Source of the DNA: Chlamydiia bacterium
Lineage (GTDB): Bacteria; Chlamydiota; Chlamydiia; Chlamydiales; FEN-1388
NCBI GenBank assembly: GCA_003170575.1
Contig: PMZB01000187.1
Coordinates: forward strand, 1-7,246
DNA: 7,246 bases
Direction of reading: 5' to 3'
The notes under the pieces are model-generated. The model did not search any database. It was not told where the DNA came from and worked only from the letters and a program-made list of their open reading frames with translations. Positions 1-6,164 of this stretch are shown here, one piece after another (positions within the stretch are counted from its first letter, which is position 1; each line of letters starts with the position of its first letter). Position numbers and translations under genes: made by a program.

Positions 1-1007
1 CCAGCATTACAAATCCAATAGCAGGAACAACACAATCCCAACCGCCAAGTTTTCCTTATACCCAAATTAATGTTGAAAGAATTTCATCTTTTCAGGAACC
101 AGATGCCTCCCAGCGAGTTCGCGAAGCAGAACAGGGCTTCAGAGACAGATGGGACCTCTTTGGCGCCCCTCAGGAGCCTTTTCCCCTGTGGAGCAATCTG
201 TGGGATGAGAGAGCACTTGAAATTTGCTTCAAAAAATTAAATCAGTGCAGATTAGATGCTTATGTGGAAAACGCGAAAGAGTATGATCCTGACAGAAAAG
301 TTCTTTTGATACGACGAGCGTCTTTCTCCTTACGCAAAGAGCTGCAAGATCGTGAACAGAAGGCCGATTACTATCCAATTTCATTCGATTACAACCGAGC
401 ATCAGATTTGTACAACGCAAGCATCATCAACATCCATGGCCTTCAATTCATCGCTATGGAAGCTCCTTCAACAGGAATTTTACTTAATGAGTTCTTTCAC
501 ATACTAAACACATACAATGTATCTACCTTGGTCTGCCTGACCCCACCGATTGAGCATGCTAGGGTACAATGCATTCCTTATTGGGAAGAGCCTATAACTC
601 GTACGCGCATAGAGAATAAGCTCATGCTTCAAGGGGAAAAATCTATTTCTTTTGTCTACACAGACGCATGGAAAGACAATCAAGGAATAGGTCCTAATCA
701 GCTTTTTCAGCTTGTAATGCAGACAAGAGAAGGAAATAAAAAGGCAGACTCAATAATTGCCGCACATTGTGCAGGAGGCAGAGGAAGAACAGGAACCTTC
801 ATAGCGGCCTATGTGATCGCCCATGATCTTGACGAGTATTTTGCCAAAGGCGGAGATATCACCCAGATACCTATCAGCATTGATAAGTTAGTGTGGGAAT
901 TATCATTACAACGAGGTTTTGCTGTTTCTCGACTTGAGCAATATGTAACTCTCCATGAGTTCGTGGGACACTACTTAAGTAATAGACTATCCGGAAATGC
1001 AAGATAA
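1..1007 (+). CDS. Classical (eukaryotic-type) protein tyrosine phosphatase, 5' end outside window
   Basis: This is a tyrosine phosphatase of the classical PTP fold, which removes phosphate from phosphotyrosine through a cysteine nucleophile. The catalytic loop reads AHCAGGRGRTGTF and fits HCX5R; the Cys codon is at 768-770. Upstream are YNASII (like the NASYI segment of classical PTPs), IPYWEE (like the KCxxYWP strand) and WKDNQGI (the general-acid WPD loop with Lys for Pro). Downstream, LQRGFAVSRLEQY matches the Q-loop region. The first possible start inside the window is a GTG at 264, but the frame stays open without a stop back to base 3, adding 87 plausible residues and giving at least 334 visible. 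The true start therefore lies upstream. The early residues are rich in Pro, Gln, Thr and Ser, then comes a Trp-rich segment (WDLFGAPQEPFPLWSNLW). Such PTPs in bacteria are often secreted effectors (YopH and SptP are known examples); export here is inferred, since the N-terminus is not visible. Confidence 0.88.
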   Translation, partial: SITNPIAGTTQSQPPSFPYTQINVERISSFQEPDASQRVREAEQGFRDRWDLFGAPQEPFPLWSNLWDERALEICFKKLNQCRLDAYVENAKEYDPDRKVLLIRRASFSLRKELQDREQKADYYPISFDYNRASDLYNASIINIHGLQFIAMEAPSTGILLNEFFHILNTYNVSTLVCLTPPIEHARVQCIPYWEEPITRTRIENKLMLQGEKSISFVYTDAWKDNQGIGPNQLFQLVMQTREGNKKADSIIAAHCAGGRGRTGTFIAAYVIAHDLDEYFAKGGDITQIPISIDKLVWELSLQRGFAVSRLEQYVTLHEFVGHYLSNRLSGNAR

Positions 1008-1103
1008 AACATGGGAATTACCGCTGTACGATCCCTTATAAGCTAGGAATTGTGAAATAAATGCTTGTCCTGGTAAGGTGAGAATTTGAACACGGAGAAG
1101 CAG

Positions 1104-1925
1104 ATGCAATATAAACCGGTTCGATTTTTTCTCATCACGTTCATCTTAACCTGGAGCTCTTGGTTTCTGTCCGCTTATTTCAGTTATCAAGCCGGAATGG
1201 AAAAATACCAGATGTTCTTCATGTTTCCAGGGCTTTTTGCACCAAGTATTGCCGCTCTCTACATGCTCTCAGGCTCTCAAAATAGAGTGTTACGAAGGGA
1301 TTTCTGGGACAGGCTTCGCCCCGGTAAAATCAAGCTAAAGTTTGTGCCTCCCCTTTTGTTGCTTGTACCTTTCGTGGTCTTTGCGGCAACAGCAATCTCC
1401 CTTCTTTTCGGTATGTCTGCCGATCAATTTGGAATGTCAGATGAATTCCTAGTCATGAAAGGACAAGGACTGCTGAGTATTAGTATTTTATTCCTGGCCC
1501 CTCTATTCGAAGAATTAGGGTGGCGAGGCTATGGCGTGGATAGCCTGAGGGAAAAATTTGATATTTTTAGAACTTCGTTTCTTTTTGGCTTTCTGTGGGG
1601 GTTGTGGCATTTACCCCTCTTTTTCATCAATGGCTATTATCACCACACTCTGTGGGAAACAAACTTTTTCTATGTCCTCAATTTCTTCCTCAGCGTGATA
1701 ACAGCAGCAATTTTGATGAATTGGATTTACTTCAAGAATGGCCGCAGTATCCTATCAGCCATTATCTTTCACTTCCTACTCGACTTTTTCTACGTCTTTT
1801 TTGCCGTAGAGCCATTTACTAAATGCATCGCCACCGTAGTTATGCTTCTCATCGCAACTATCATAATTTTAAGGGATAAAAAATTTTTCCTTCCCCAAGA
1901 GAATAAAAAAAACCCTTTTCCCTAA
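1104..1925 (+). CDS. CPBP-family (Abi/CAAX-like) intramembrane metalloprotease
   Basis: This polytopic inner-membrane protein belongs to the CPBP (CAAX protease and bacteriocin-processing, formerly Abi) family, related to Rce1 prenyl proteases. Counting from the ATG at 1104 (273 residues), the family motifs are in order: FEELGWRGYG with EExxxR (E136, E137, R141), WGLWHLPLFF with the second conserved His (H169), and IIFHFLLDFF with HxxxD (H223, D227; family HxxxN/D). Hydrophobic segments lie near residues 5-25, 39-56, 81-103, 123-135, 159-175, 191-209, 217-235 and 241-256. Two starts compete. The ATG at 1104 has GGAG at 1094-1097, 6 nt upstream. A TTG at 1086 would add six residues and has an AAGGTGAG-like site at 1075-1082. 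I prefer the ATG. The gene follows the phosphatase on the same strand after about 96 bp, with no evident terminator between them. Its substrate cannot be told from sequence. The last codons overlap the terminator of the convergent gene. Confidence 0.87.
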   Translation: MQYKPVRFFLITFILTWSSWFLSAYFSYQAGMEKYQMFFMFPGLFAPSIAALYMLSGSQNRVLRRDFWDRLRPGKIKLKFVPPLLLLVPFVVFAATAISLLFGMSADQFGMSDEFLVMKGQGLLSISILFLAPLFEELGWRGYGVDSLREKFDIFRTSFLFGFLWGLWHLPLFFINGYYHHTLWETNFFYVLNFFLSVITAAILMNWIYFKNGRSILSAIIFHFLLDFFYVFFAVEPFTKCIATVVMLLIATIIILRDKKFFLPQENKKNPFP

Positions 1926-1940
1926 AAGAGAAAAGGGGTT
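1905..1940 (-). terminator. Rho-independent terminator of the convergent small gene
   Basis: Read on the minus strand, CCCTTTTC (1937-1930) pairs with GAAAAGGG (1920-1913) across a 9-nt loop. The hairpin is followed at once by eight T residues (1912-1905). It lies about 30 bp beyond the stop of the minus-strand gene ending at 1971. On the plus strand the A-run precedes the hairpin and no T-run follows, so it should work mainly for minus-strand transcripts. It overlaps the last codons and stop of the CPBP gene. Confidence 0.82.
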
Positions 1941-1970
1941 AAGTTGTAAAGACAAATAATTTCTGTTAAA

Positions 1971-2258
1971 CTAAGAGACTTTCCCTTTCTGTGGAGGATT
2001 CCTGCCGCCGCATTCTTTGTCTGCAATTACTTGTCCTATTATTTGCATTGGGGTCTTTTTCGCTGCTTTTCCTTTTTTAACAGTTTCTGCAACCTCTTCT
2101 GCTCTCTCTTCTATTTTTTCAGCTTCTTCTTTGATTTCTTCTTCAACTCGCCCGCCGCCCTTAACTGGGGCTGGGGCTGGAGCTGGAGCTGGAGCTGGGG
2201 CTGGGGTACCCCCACTGCCTGGGCATGCCCCCGCTCGCCTTACTAGAAAATCATCCAT
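1971..2258 (-). CDS. Small Pro-Ala-repeat, charged-helix protein, function unknown
   Basis: I do not recognise this 95-residue protein. It has four visible parts: a short start containing Cys12 and a Gly-rich turn (CPGSGG); a Pro-Ala dipeptide run at residues 19-31 (seven Pro, six Ala); a strongly charged Glu/Lys/Ala stretch at about 38-68 that should be a long helix or short coiled coil, acidic first and basic at its end (KKGKAAKK); and a tail with IIGQVIADKECGG. There is no signal peptide or membrane segment. The start is well supported: AGGAGG (2268-2263) sits 4 nt before the ATG, and a second Met codon does not compete. A strong terminator follows the TAG stop, so this is a self-contained transcription unit. 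A longer open frame on the opposite strand has no such signals. Pro-Ala runs often act as stiff linkers or periplasm-spanning spacers; whether that applies here is unknown. Confidence 0.72.
   Translation of the reverse strand: MDDFLVRRAGACPGSGGTPAPAPAPAPAPAPVKGGGRVEEEIKEEAEKIEERAEEVAETVKKGKAAKKTPMQIIGQVIADKECGGRNPPQKGKVS
2167..2206. repeat. Hexanucleotide tandem repeat encoding (Pro-Ala)n
   Basis: About 6.7 copies of a 6-bp unit lie head to tail on the plus strand: GGGGCT twice, GGAGCT three times, then GGGGCT and a partial GGGG. In the minus-strand gene they encode alternating Pro (always CCA) and Ala (GCC or GCT). Because the unit is six bases, gain or loss of copies would lengthen or shorten the Pro-Ala run without a frameshift. 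The tract is much more GC-rich than its surroundings. Confidence 0.9.
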
Positions 2259-2262
2259 ACAA

Positions 2263-2323
2263 CCTCCTCTTATTTAATATACACACAAAAATGCAAAGCT
2301 CTATCTCGCTCTTCATTATTATA
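2263..2323 (-). promoter_or_regulatory. Candidate promoter -10 and Shine-Dalgarno for the Pro-Ala-repeat gene
   Basis: On the minus strand a perfect TATAAT lies at 2323-2318, about 60 nt before the start codon, inside a very AT-rich stretch (2318-2350). No good -35 is visible at 16-18 bp, so the promoter call is weak. The ribosome binding site AGGAGG at 2268-2263 is exact and spaced 4 nt from the ATG, and it decides the start. Confidence 0.45.
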
Positions 2324-2429
2324 ATAACATTTTTTTAATTAATTTTCTACTACTCTAAAAAAGAAGATTCTCTACTCCAAAACACCCACCCTTCAACAAC
2401 TGCTATTCTGATATCACTGTTTTAGCAGA

Positions 2430-3389
2430 TTAATGCTCTGAGTGCAAAAGTTCGGTAGCCTGAGCTACCCCGAACACTTTGATTTTTTCCCCATGTACCT
2501 GGGTATAGAGTGGAGACAAAAGATGGCTCCCAGAGTCGACTTCTAAAAACTTTTTTGTTGAGGGAGCATAGACAAAAAATGCATCAAACCAGACCGCTTC
2601 CCTCAGCGTGTTGATATGGGTAGGATACTCTGTAGGTGCAGCAGTAAAGGAAAGACCTTGGTCTTGAAGAGCTTGCACAACATCACTGGGAGACGCATTC
2701 ATATCCCCCATCACAACCATTCTAAGAGCAGAGTCAAAGAGTCCTTTCACAATACTCGCCATTTGAATAAGCCCTGCAGGCCCCCCTCCAGGAACATGGG
2801 TGAGGAAAACTGCAAAGATATCCTTCGTTTTTTTGTCCTGCACTTTTAGTAAAAACACGACTTTTGGAGTGTCCCCTGGATAGGGTACAATTGTTAAGTC
2901 TAAAACTCTTAACTTTCGTGTGTCATACAAAAATACATCCTCTTGATGGGTAGGTGAGGGAGAGAAAAGACACTTCCAACCGTAAGGAAGGTGATGCTGA
3001 AGATAGTGAAGCATGGTATGGCTTGTTTCTACGAGACCTATTAATGATCGCTTATAGTCTCCCTCCATCATTGCCTTGCACTGCTTGAAAATCACCCGCT
3101 CTCTTTTTGAAAAGCCTTTCTGTGCTCGAATTTTGGCGAGCTGCGTAATCAGACCTTCATTTAACCCCTGCCCATCTTCAATGATGAAGTGAAGGTATTC
3201 CTCATTCAAAACGTTCCAGGAAGCAAGCTCGACGGCATTAACCTTTGCTCCAATTGGCAGATGATCACTCGTAAAGCGCCACTTCTTGTGCAATGCTCCC
3301 ACAAAAAAGGGAGCAAAAGAGCACTCTTTAGCATCCGCATTTGTGCAAAAAAAGAGCATCGCACCCAGTAAAAAAGGAAAAAATCTCAT
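2430..3389 (-). CDS. Exported endonuclease/exonuclease/phosphatase (EEP) superfamily protein
   Basis: This 319-residue protein resembles the EEP fold shared by DNase I, CdtB, sphingomyelinases and inositol phosphatases, all Mg-dependent phosphodiester or phosphate-ester hydrolases. Motifs appear in the family order: SWNVLNEEY (N59), GLVET (E121, the usual metal-binding Glu), DVFLYD (about 151-156), LTHVPGG (H198), MGDMNASPSD (D229 and N231, the GDxN motif), YPTHIN (H258) with WFDAFFVY (D269), and a late SGSHLLSP (H289) in the place of the usual SDHxP histidine. Residues 1-20 look like a Sec signal peptide (MRFF, hydrophobic run, cleavage near ADA|K), so the enzyme acts outside the cytoplasm. 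It starts 7 bp after the barrel gene. Its AGGAGG (3398-3393) overlaps that gene's TAG stop, so translation is probably coupled. Substrate (nucleic acid, lipid or inositol phosphate) cannot be decided. I see no clear terminator downstream. Confidence 0.78.
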   Translation of the reverse strand: MRFFPFLLGAMLFFCTNADAKECSFAPFFVGALHKKWRFTSDHLPIGAKVNAVELASWNVLNEEYLHFIIEDGQGLNEGLITQLAKIRAQKGFSKRERVIFKQCKAMMEGDYKRSLIGLVETSHTMLHYLQHHLPYGWKCLFSPSPTHQEDVFLYDTRKLRVLDLTIVPYPGDTPKVVFLLKVQDKKTKDIFAVFLTHVPGGGPAGLIQMASIVKGLFDSALRMVVMGDMNASPSDVVQALQDQGLSFTAAPTEYPTHINTLREAVWFDAFFVYAPSTKKFLEVDSGSHLLSPLYTQVHGEKIKVFGVAQATELLHSEH

Positions 3390-3392
3390 CTT

Positions 3393-3399
3393 CCTCCTA
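3393..3399 (-). promoter_or_regulatory. Shine-Dalgarno of the EEP gene overlapping the upstream stop codon
   Basis: On the minus strand the sequence TAGGAGGAAGATG combines the TAG stop of the barrel gene (3399-3397), an AGGAGG ribosome binding site (3398-3393) and the EEP start codon (3389-3387). This arrangement is a usual sign of co-transcription and translational coupling. Confidence 0.8.
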
Positions 3400-4254
3400 A
3401 AAAGTGTACCCCAGATCCAATGTCAGTAAATAATGGGATTTGTGTTGGCGCCCAAACAAGTGCTGAACTATGGGAAAGCCAACACCAAATTGCACAATCC
3501 AACGCTCTGAGGAAGCCCAAAGGGAAGGCGTCATCAAGATAGTATTTCCCCCTGAATTGCGCTTCTTGACTCCATGAACTTTATTTCTCAAGCGGTAGGT
3601 ACCATCAAATTCAACCATCCATGCATAAATCCAATCCCTTGGGCTTGGAATATTGCCCCCATAACCTGCCTGATAGAGAATCTGGTCCCCAAATCGCTTT
3701 CCATGATGTTTTGTGGTGAAAGTACTTCCATATGAAGTGAAGCCAAACCAGTTAGGAGTGGTATAGTTATAGGTACTTCCAAGAAAAAAACTGGGTGCTC
3801 CAAACCCCGTTGGCGGATTTTTTCTACCTGAGCCAGTAGGAAAGGTCATACTGCCTACGACCGTAGCTTGAGCACTCGAAAATTTTGATGTTTTTGTATA
3901 TACAGCTGATTCAATTTGCGCTGACGCATCTTCCCAGCCCCTGGAATGATGTGAACCCTTTTTCATCGATGGAGCAAATGGAGCATTGAAAGATATCGTG
4001 GAAGTATCAGAAATTCCATACAAAATGAATGGTGTTATTTCTGTGGCCCGGTTTTTCTTCCCTCGAGAATGCTCACCAAATACATAGTACTGAGTTACTT
4101 GATCCCCAATGATACGCTGCCCAAAACTGACCAATGGCGCTGGCGTCTGAGAATCAGGTAAAGCAAAATTCCCCTCTTTCACCGGATCCTCACTCGCATA
4201 TCCTAGAAAAGGTATGGCGAGCGAAATGACGAGTGGAAATAAAAATTTCTTCAT
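3397..4254 (-). CDS. Outer-membrane beta-barrel protein, function unknown
   Basis: This is a 285-residue protein with a Sec signal peptide (MKK start, hydrophobic core to about residue 18, cleavage near GYA|S at 20). The body is rich in Gly, Ser, Thr and aromatics, with alternating polar and hydrophobic stretches typical of beta strands, and there are no long hydrophobic helices. It ends LLTLDLGYTF, the terminal-Phe signature recognised by the BAM machinery, so it most likely sits in the outer membrane as a barrel. An early mature segment, GNFALPDSQTPAPL followed by SFGQRII, reads like a conserved family block, but I cannot name the family. The start is the ATG at 4254, with AAGAGG a few bases upstream. 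It is the first gene of an operon with the EEP enzyme and is transcribed divergently from the helicase. Pore, transport or adhesion roles are all possible. Confidence 0.75.
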   Translation of the reverse strand: MKKFLFPLVISLAIPFLGYASEDPVKEGNFALPDSQTPAPLVSFGQRIIGDQVTQYYVFGEHSRGKKNRATEITPFILYGISDTSTISFNAPFAPSMKKGSHHSRGWEDASAQIESAVYTKTSKFSSAQATVVGSMTFPTGSGRKNPPTGFGAPSFFLGSTYNYTTPNWFGFTSYGSTFTTKHHGKRFGDQILYQAGYGGNIPSPRDWIYAWMVEFDGTYRLRNKVHGVKKRNSGGNTILMTPSLWASSERWIVQFGVGFPIVQHLFGRQHKSHYLLTLDLGYTF

Positions 4255-4485
4255 ATATGCCTCTTATTCCATGTTAACAACTGCGCGAAAGTGCACTTTT
4301 CCTTGTTTTTGTGACTATGCTCCAAAGAAGAAAATTGATGCAAGAGGAGGAAGAAATATTCTTTAATTTTCAGCGACCTGAGCGGCAAAAAAAGGTTCAT
4401 TCAGAAATTTTTATAAATAGTTGGATACTATAAATGATCCCTGTGCTACACTTATCTAGAAATTTTTCAAAAAACTTCGGTGTTA
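4255..4485. other. Divergent intergenic region between barrel operon and helicase
   Basis: This 231-bp AT-rich spacer must hold the promoters of both divergent units. Towards the helicase there is an extended -10 candidate, TGCTACACT at 4444-4452, giving a leader of roughly 27 nt; no good -35 is seen. Towards the barrel gene I see no convincing -35/-10 pair. An AGGAGG at 4345-4350 on the plus strand is not followed by a usable start codon and is probably chance. No small gene is evident. Confidence 0.4.
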
Positions 4486-5730
4486 ATGACTTTTAAAAAT
4501 ATCGCTCTTGATCCAGCAATCCATAAAGCTCTGGAACAATGTGGTTTTACAGACCCAACCCCAGTACAAATAGAAGCAATTCCTGAGATCCTTCTGGGAT
4601 CTGATATTCGAATCTCTGCCCAAACAGGAACTGGCAAAACAGCAGCATTCCTTTTGCCCGCGCTTCACAAATTAACTACTCCCTCCTCAAACCGCGGCCT
4701 CGGCCCTCGTATACTTATTCTTGTCCCAACACGGGAACTTGCTCTTCAGATAGCTGCTGAGGCGTTACGATTCAGCAAATATCTTCAACGAATACGTACC
4801 ATCTGCATTTACGGCGGAGCCCCTTACCCACCCCAATACCGAGACCTTTCACGGCCTCATGATATCTTGGTTGCGACCCCGGGCCGACTCATTGATCACC
4901 TCGAACGAAGAAAGGTCAACTTGTCACGCGTTGAAATGTTGGTTCTTGATGAAGCTGATAGAATGCTTGATATGGGATTTAAAGAACCCGTGGAGCTCAT
5001 CGCTTCTGCAACTCCCTCCTCCCGCCAGACAATTCTTCTTTCAGCAACTCTGTATGGCAATGTTGCAACCCTTTCAAAACGCTTGATGAAAAACTCGAAA
5101 GAAATTGCCATTACACCCACAAAAGTGAATCATGATAACATCGAGCAAAAACTCTGTTTTGTGGATGATATCCACCACAAATATCGCCTCCTCGATCATC
5201 TCCTAAATGACCCCTCTATCAACCAGGCAATTATCTTTACCGCAACGAAAAGATTAGCCGACGGCTTGGTTGATCAGCTTAAAGATCAGGGACATAATTC
5301 CGCAGCTCTCCACGGGGATATGAATCAGCGCCAACGAACAAAAACAATCACCCGCATGAGAAGAGGCGAGATAAAAATTTTGGTAGCAACAGATGTTGCT
5401 GCTCGCGGCATAGATGTCCAATCGATCAGCCACATCATCAACTTTGATCTTCCTGACAATAAGGAAGACTATGTGCATAGAATAGGGAGAACAGGACGAG
5501 CGGGAAATACTGGTGTCGCTGTTTCTTTCGCTGCTCATAAAGAGAGATATTTGGTCTCCCAGATAGAGCGGTTCACAGGCCAATCAATCACTCCTCATGT
5601 GGTTCCTGGACTCGAGCCTACACACAAACCCGCCAACAAAGCTCAAGCTCCACAGAATAGAGGTAACAGAAACTTCAGATCCAAGGGCAGCTTCTCAGGG
5701 AAAAAGTCATTCCGACGAAGGTCTTTTTAG
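4486..5730 (+). CDS. rhlE: DEAD-box ATP-dependent RNA helicase, RhlE type
   Basis: This 414-residue cytoplasmic RNA helicase unwinds short RNA duplexes with ATP, in ribosome assembly and RNA turnover. All motifs are present in order (numbered from ATG 4486): Q motif GFTDPTPVQ at 20-28, motif I AQTGTGKT at 45-52, PTREL at 81-85, TPGRLID (motif Ib), DEAD at 155-158, SAT at 186-188, IIFTATKR (motif IV), VATDVAARGID at 300-310 and HRIGRTGRAG at 331-340. After about residue 375 comes a short Arg/Lys/Gly/Asn-rich tail (ending KKSFRRRSF), typical of RhlE/SrmB-type proteins and likely to bind RNA. The GTG at 4480 could add two residues, but MTFKNIALDP is the usual family start, so I chose the ATG. 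The Shine-Dalgarno is poor (GGTG only). It reads divergently from the barrel operon. The RhlE assignment within the DEAD-box family is by overall resemblance. Confidence 0.93.
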   Translation: MTFKNIALDPAIHKALEQCGFTDPTPVQIEAIPEILLGSDIRISAQTGTGKTAAFLLPALHKLTTPSSNRGLGPRILILVPTRELALQIAAEALRFSKYLQRIRTICIYGGAPYPPQYRDLSRPHDILVATPGRLIDHLERRKVNLSRVEMLVLDEADRMLDMGFKEPVELIASATPSSRQTILLSATLYGNVATLSKRLMKNSKEIAITPTKVNHDNIEQKLCFVDDIHHKYRLLDHLLNDPSINQAIIFTATKRLADGLVDQLKDQGHNSAALHGDMNQRQRTKTITRMRRGEIKILVATDVAARGIDVQSISHIINFDLPDNKEDYVHRIGRTGRAGNTGVAVSFAAHKERYLVSQIERFTGQSITPHVVPGLEPTHKPANKAQAPQNRGNRNFRSKGSFSGKKSFRRRSF

Positions 5731-5745
5731 AGGCAAAGCAAATTC

Positions 5746-5774
5746 TTCAATTTGTTTATCCGATCTGCTATATA
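5746..5774 (+). promoter_or_regulatory. Candidate promoter of the adenosine-deaminase-like gene
   Basis: TATATA at 5769-5774 is preceded by TG one base upstream (5766-5767), forming an extended -10. TTCAAT at 5746-5751 is a weak -35 at 17-bp spacing. Transcription would begin near 5781, just upstream of a short palindrome and about 40 nt before the ATG at 5820. Confidence 0.42.
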
Positions 5775-5787
5775 CCATAAAAGAACG

Positions 5788-5802
5788 CTAAAAACTTTTT
5801 AG
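5788..5802. repeat. Perfect 15-bp palindrome in the leader of the ADA-like gene
   Basis: CTAAAAACTTTTTAG is a perfect inverted repeat of 7-bp arms around one central C, lying between the candidate promoter and the start codon at 5820. The arms are almost all A/T and the loop is a single base, so it is a poor RNA hairpin. It could be a protein-binding site, part of a weak helicase terminator, or chance in AT-rich DNA. Confidence 0.4.
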
Positions 5803-5819
5803 ACACCCGTGGTATTCAA

Positions 5820-6164
5820 ATGAGATTCATATTTTTTATATGCCTTGCTTTGGCAAGTTGCTCCCCACTTAGAGCACAGGAGTATACGAATCAACGCAAC
5901 GCTCTTATTGCCAAAGCTATAGATTCACCTCCCTTATCAGACGACGAAAAAAAGGTCGACACATATCTACAGGCCCTTATGGCAAAAGAATTCAAGACCT
6001 CTTCTTTTTTGCCAAGCCGCAATTTTCTTGAATGTCAAAAAGAGATTGAGAACTCTTTGCTCTACTCTTTCTTACGACGCATGCCAAAGGGGAGTATTTT
6101 ACATGCGCACGCAATGGCCATAGGCGATTTTGTCAGCGAGCGCCTGAAAACCGGCCACCAATGA
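5820..6164 (+). pseudogene. Adenosine deaminase-like (ADGF/CECR1-type) lipoprotein gene cut by IS21 element
   Basis: Only the N-terminal part of this gene is present. The start MRFIFFICLALASC is a signal peptide with a lipobox (LASC, Cys14), predicting a lipid-anchored envelope protein. After a charged linker, RMPKGSILHAHAMAIGDF matches the MPKGxxLHxH block that opens the metal-dependent catalytic domain of secreted adenosine deaminases of the ADGF/CECR1 type. H95 and H97 would be the first two zinc ligands. Family members are several hundred residues long. Here the frame meets the end of the IS at about 6131, gains ten element-encoded residues (VSERLKTGHQ) and stops at TGA 6162-6164. The remaining metal ligands and catalytic residues are missing, so the product cannot be active. 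The 3' part is expected beyond the element, outside the window. The ribosome binding site is weak. Adenosine deaminase is inferred from one block; another amidohydrolase-type specificity is possible. Confidence 0.72.

Noticed and set aside
1905..1940. Hairpin as a terminator for the CPBP gene on the plus strand
   Set aside because: On that strand the A-run precedes the hairpin and no T-run follows; the hairpin also begins before the stop codon.
1086..2258. CPBP protease and the small protein as a bacteriocin/immunity pair
   Set aside because: CPBP proteins do serve as bacteriocin immunity in some Gram-positives, but the small protein has no leader with a Gly-Gly processing site in the right place and no hydrophobic core, and the genes are convergent, not co-transcribed.
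2017..2277. Open frame on the plus strand with a Gly-Ala repeat, opposite the Pro-Ala-repeat gene
   Set aside because: It is the mirror of the hexamer repeat in the other strand. It lacks a good ribosome binding site, while the minus-strand gene has AGGAGG, a likely -10 and a terminator.
4345..4350. AGGAGG on the plus strand upstream of the helicase as the start of a small gene
   Set aside because: No ATG, GTG or TTG follows at usable distance with an open frame of any length.
5254..5583. 109-residue open frame antisense to the helicase
   Set aside because: It lies wholly inside the conserved helicase motif region and its translation has no recognisable domain, so it is a shadow of the real gene.
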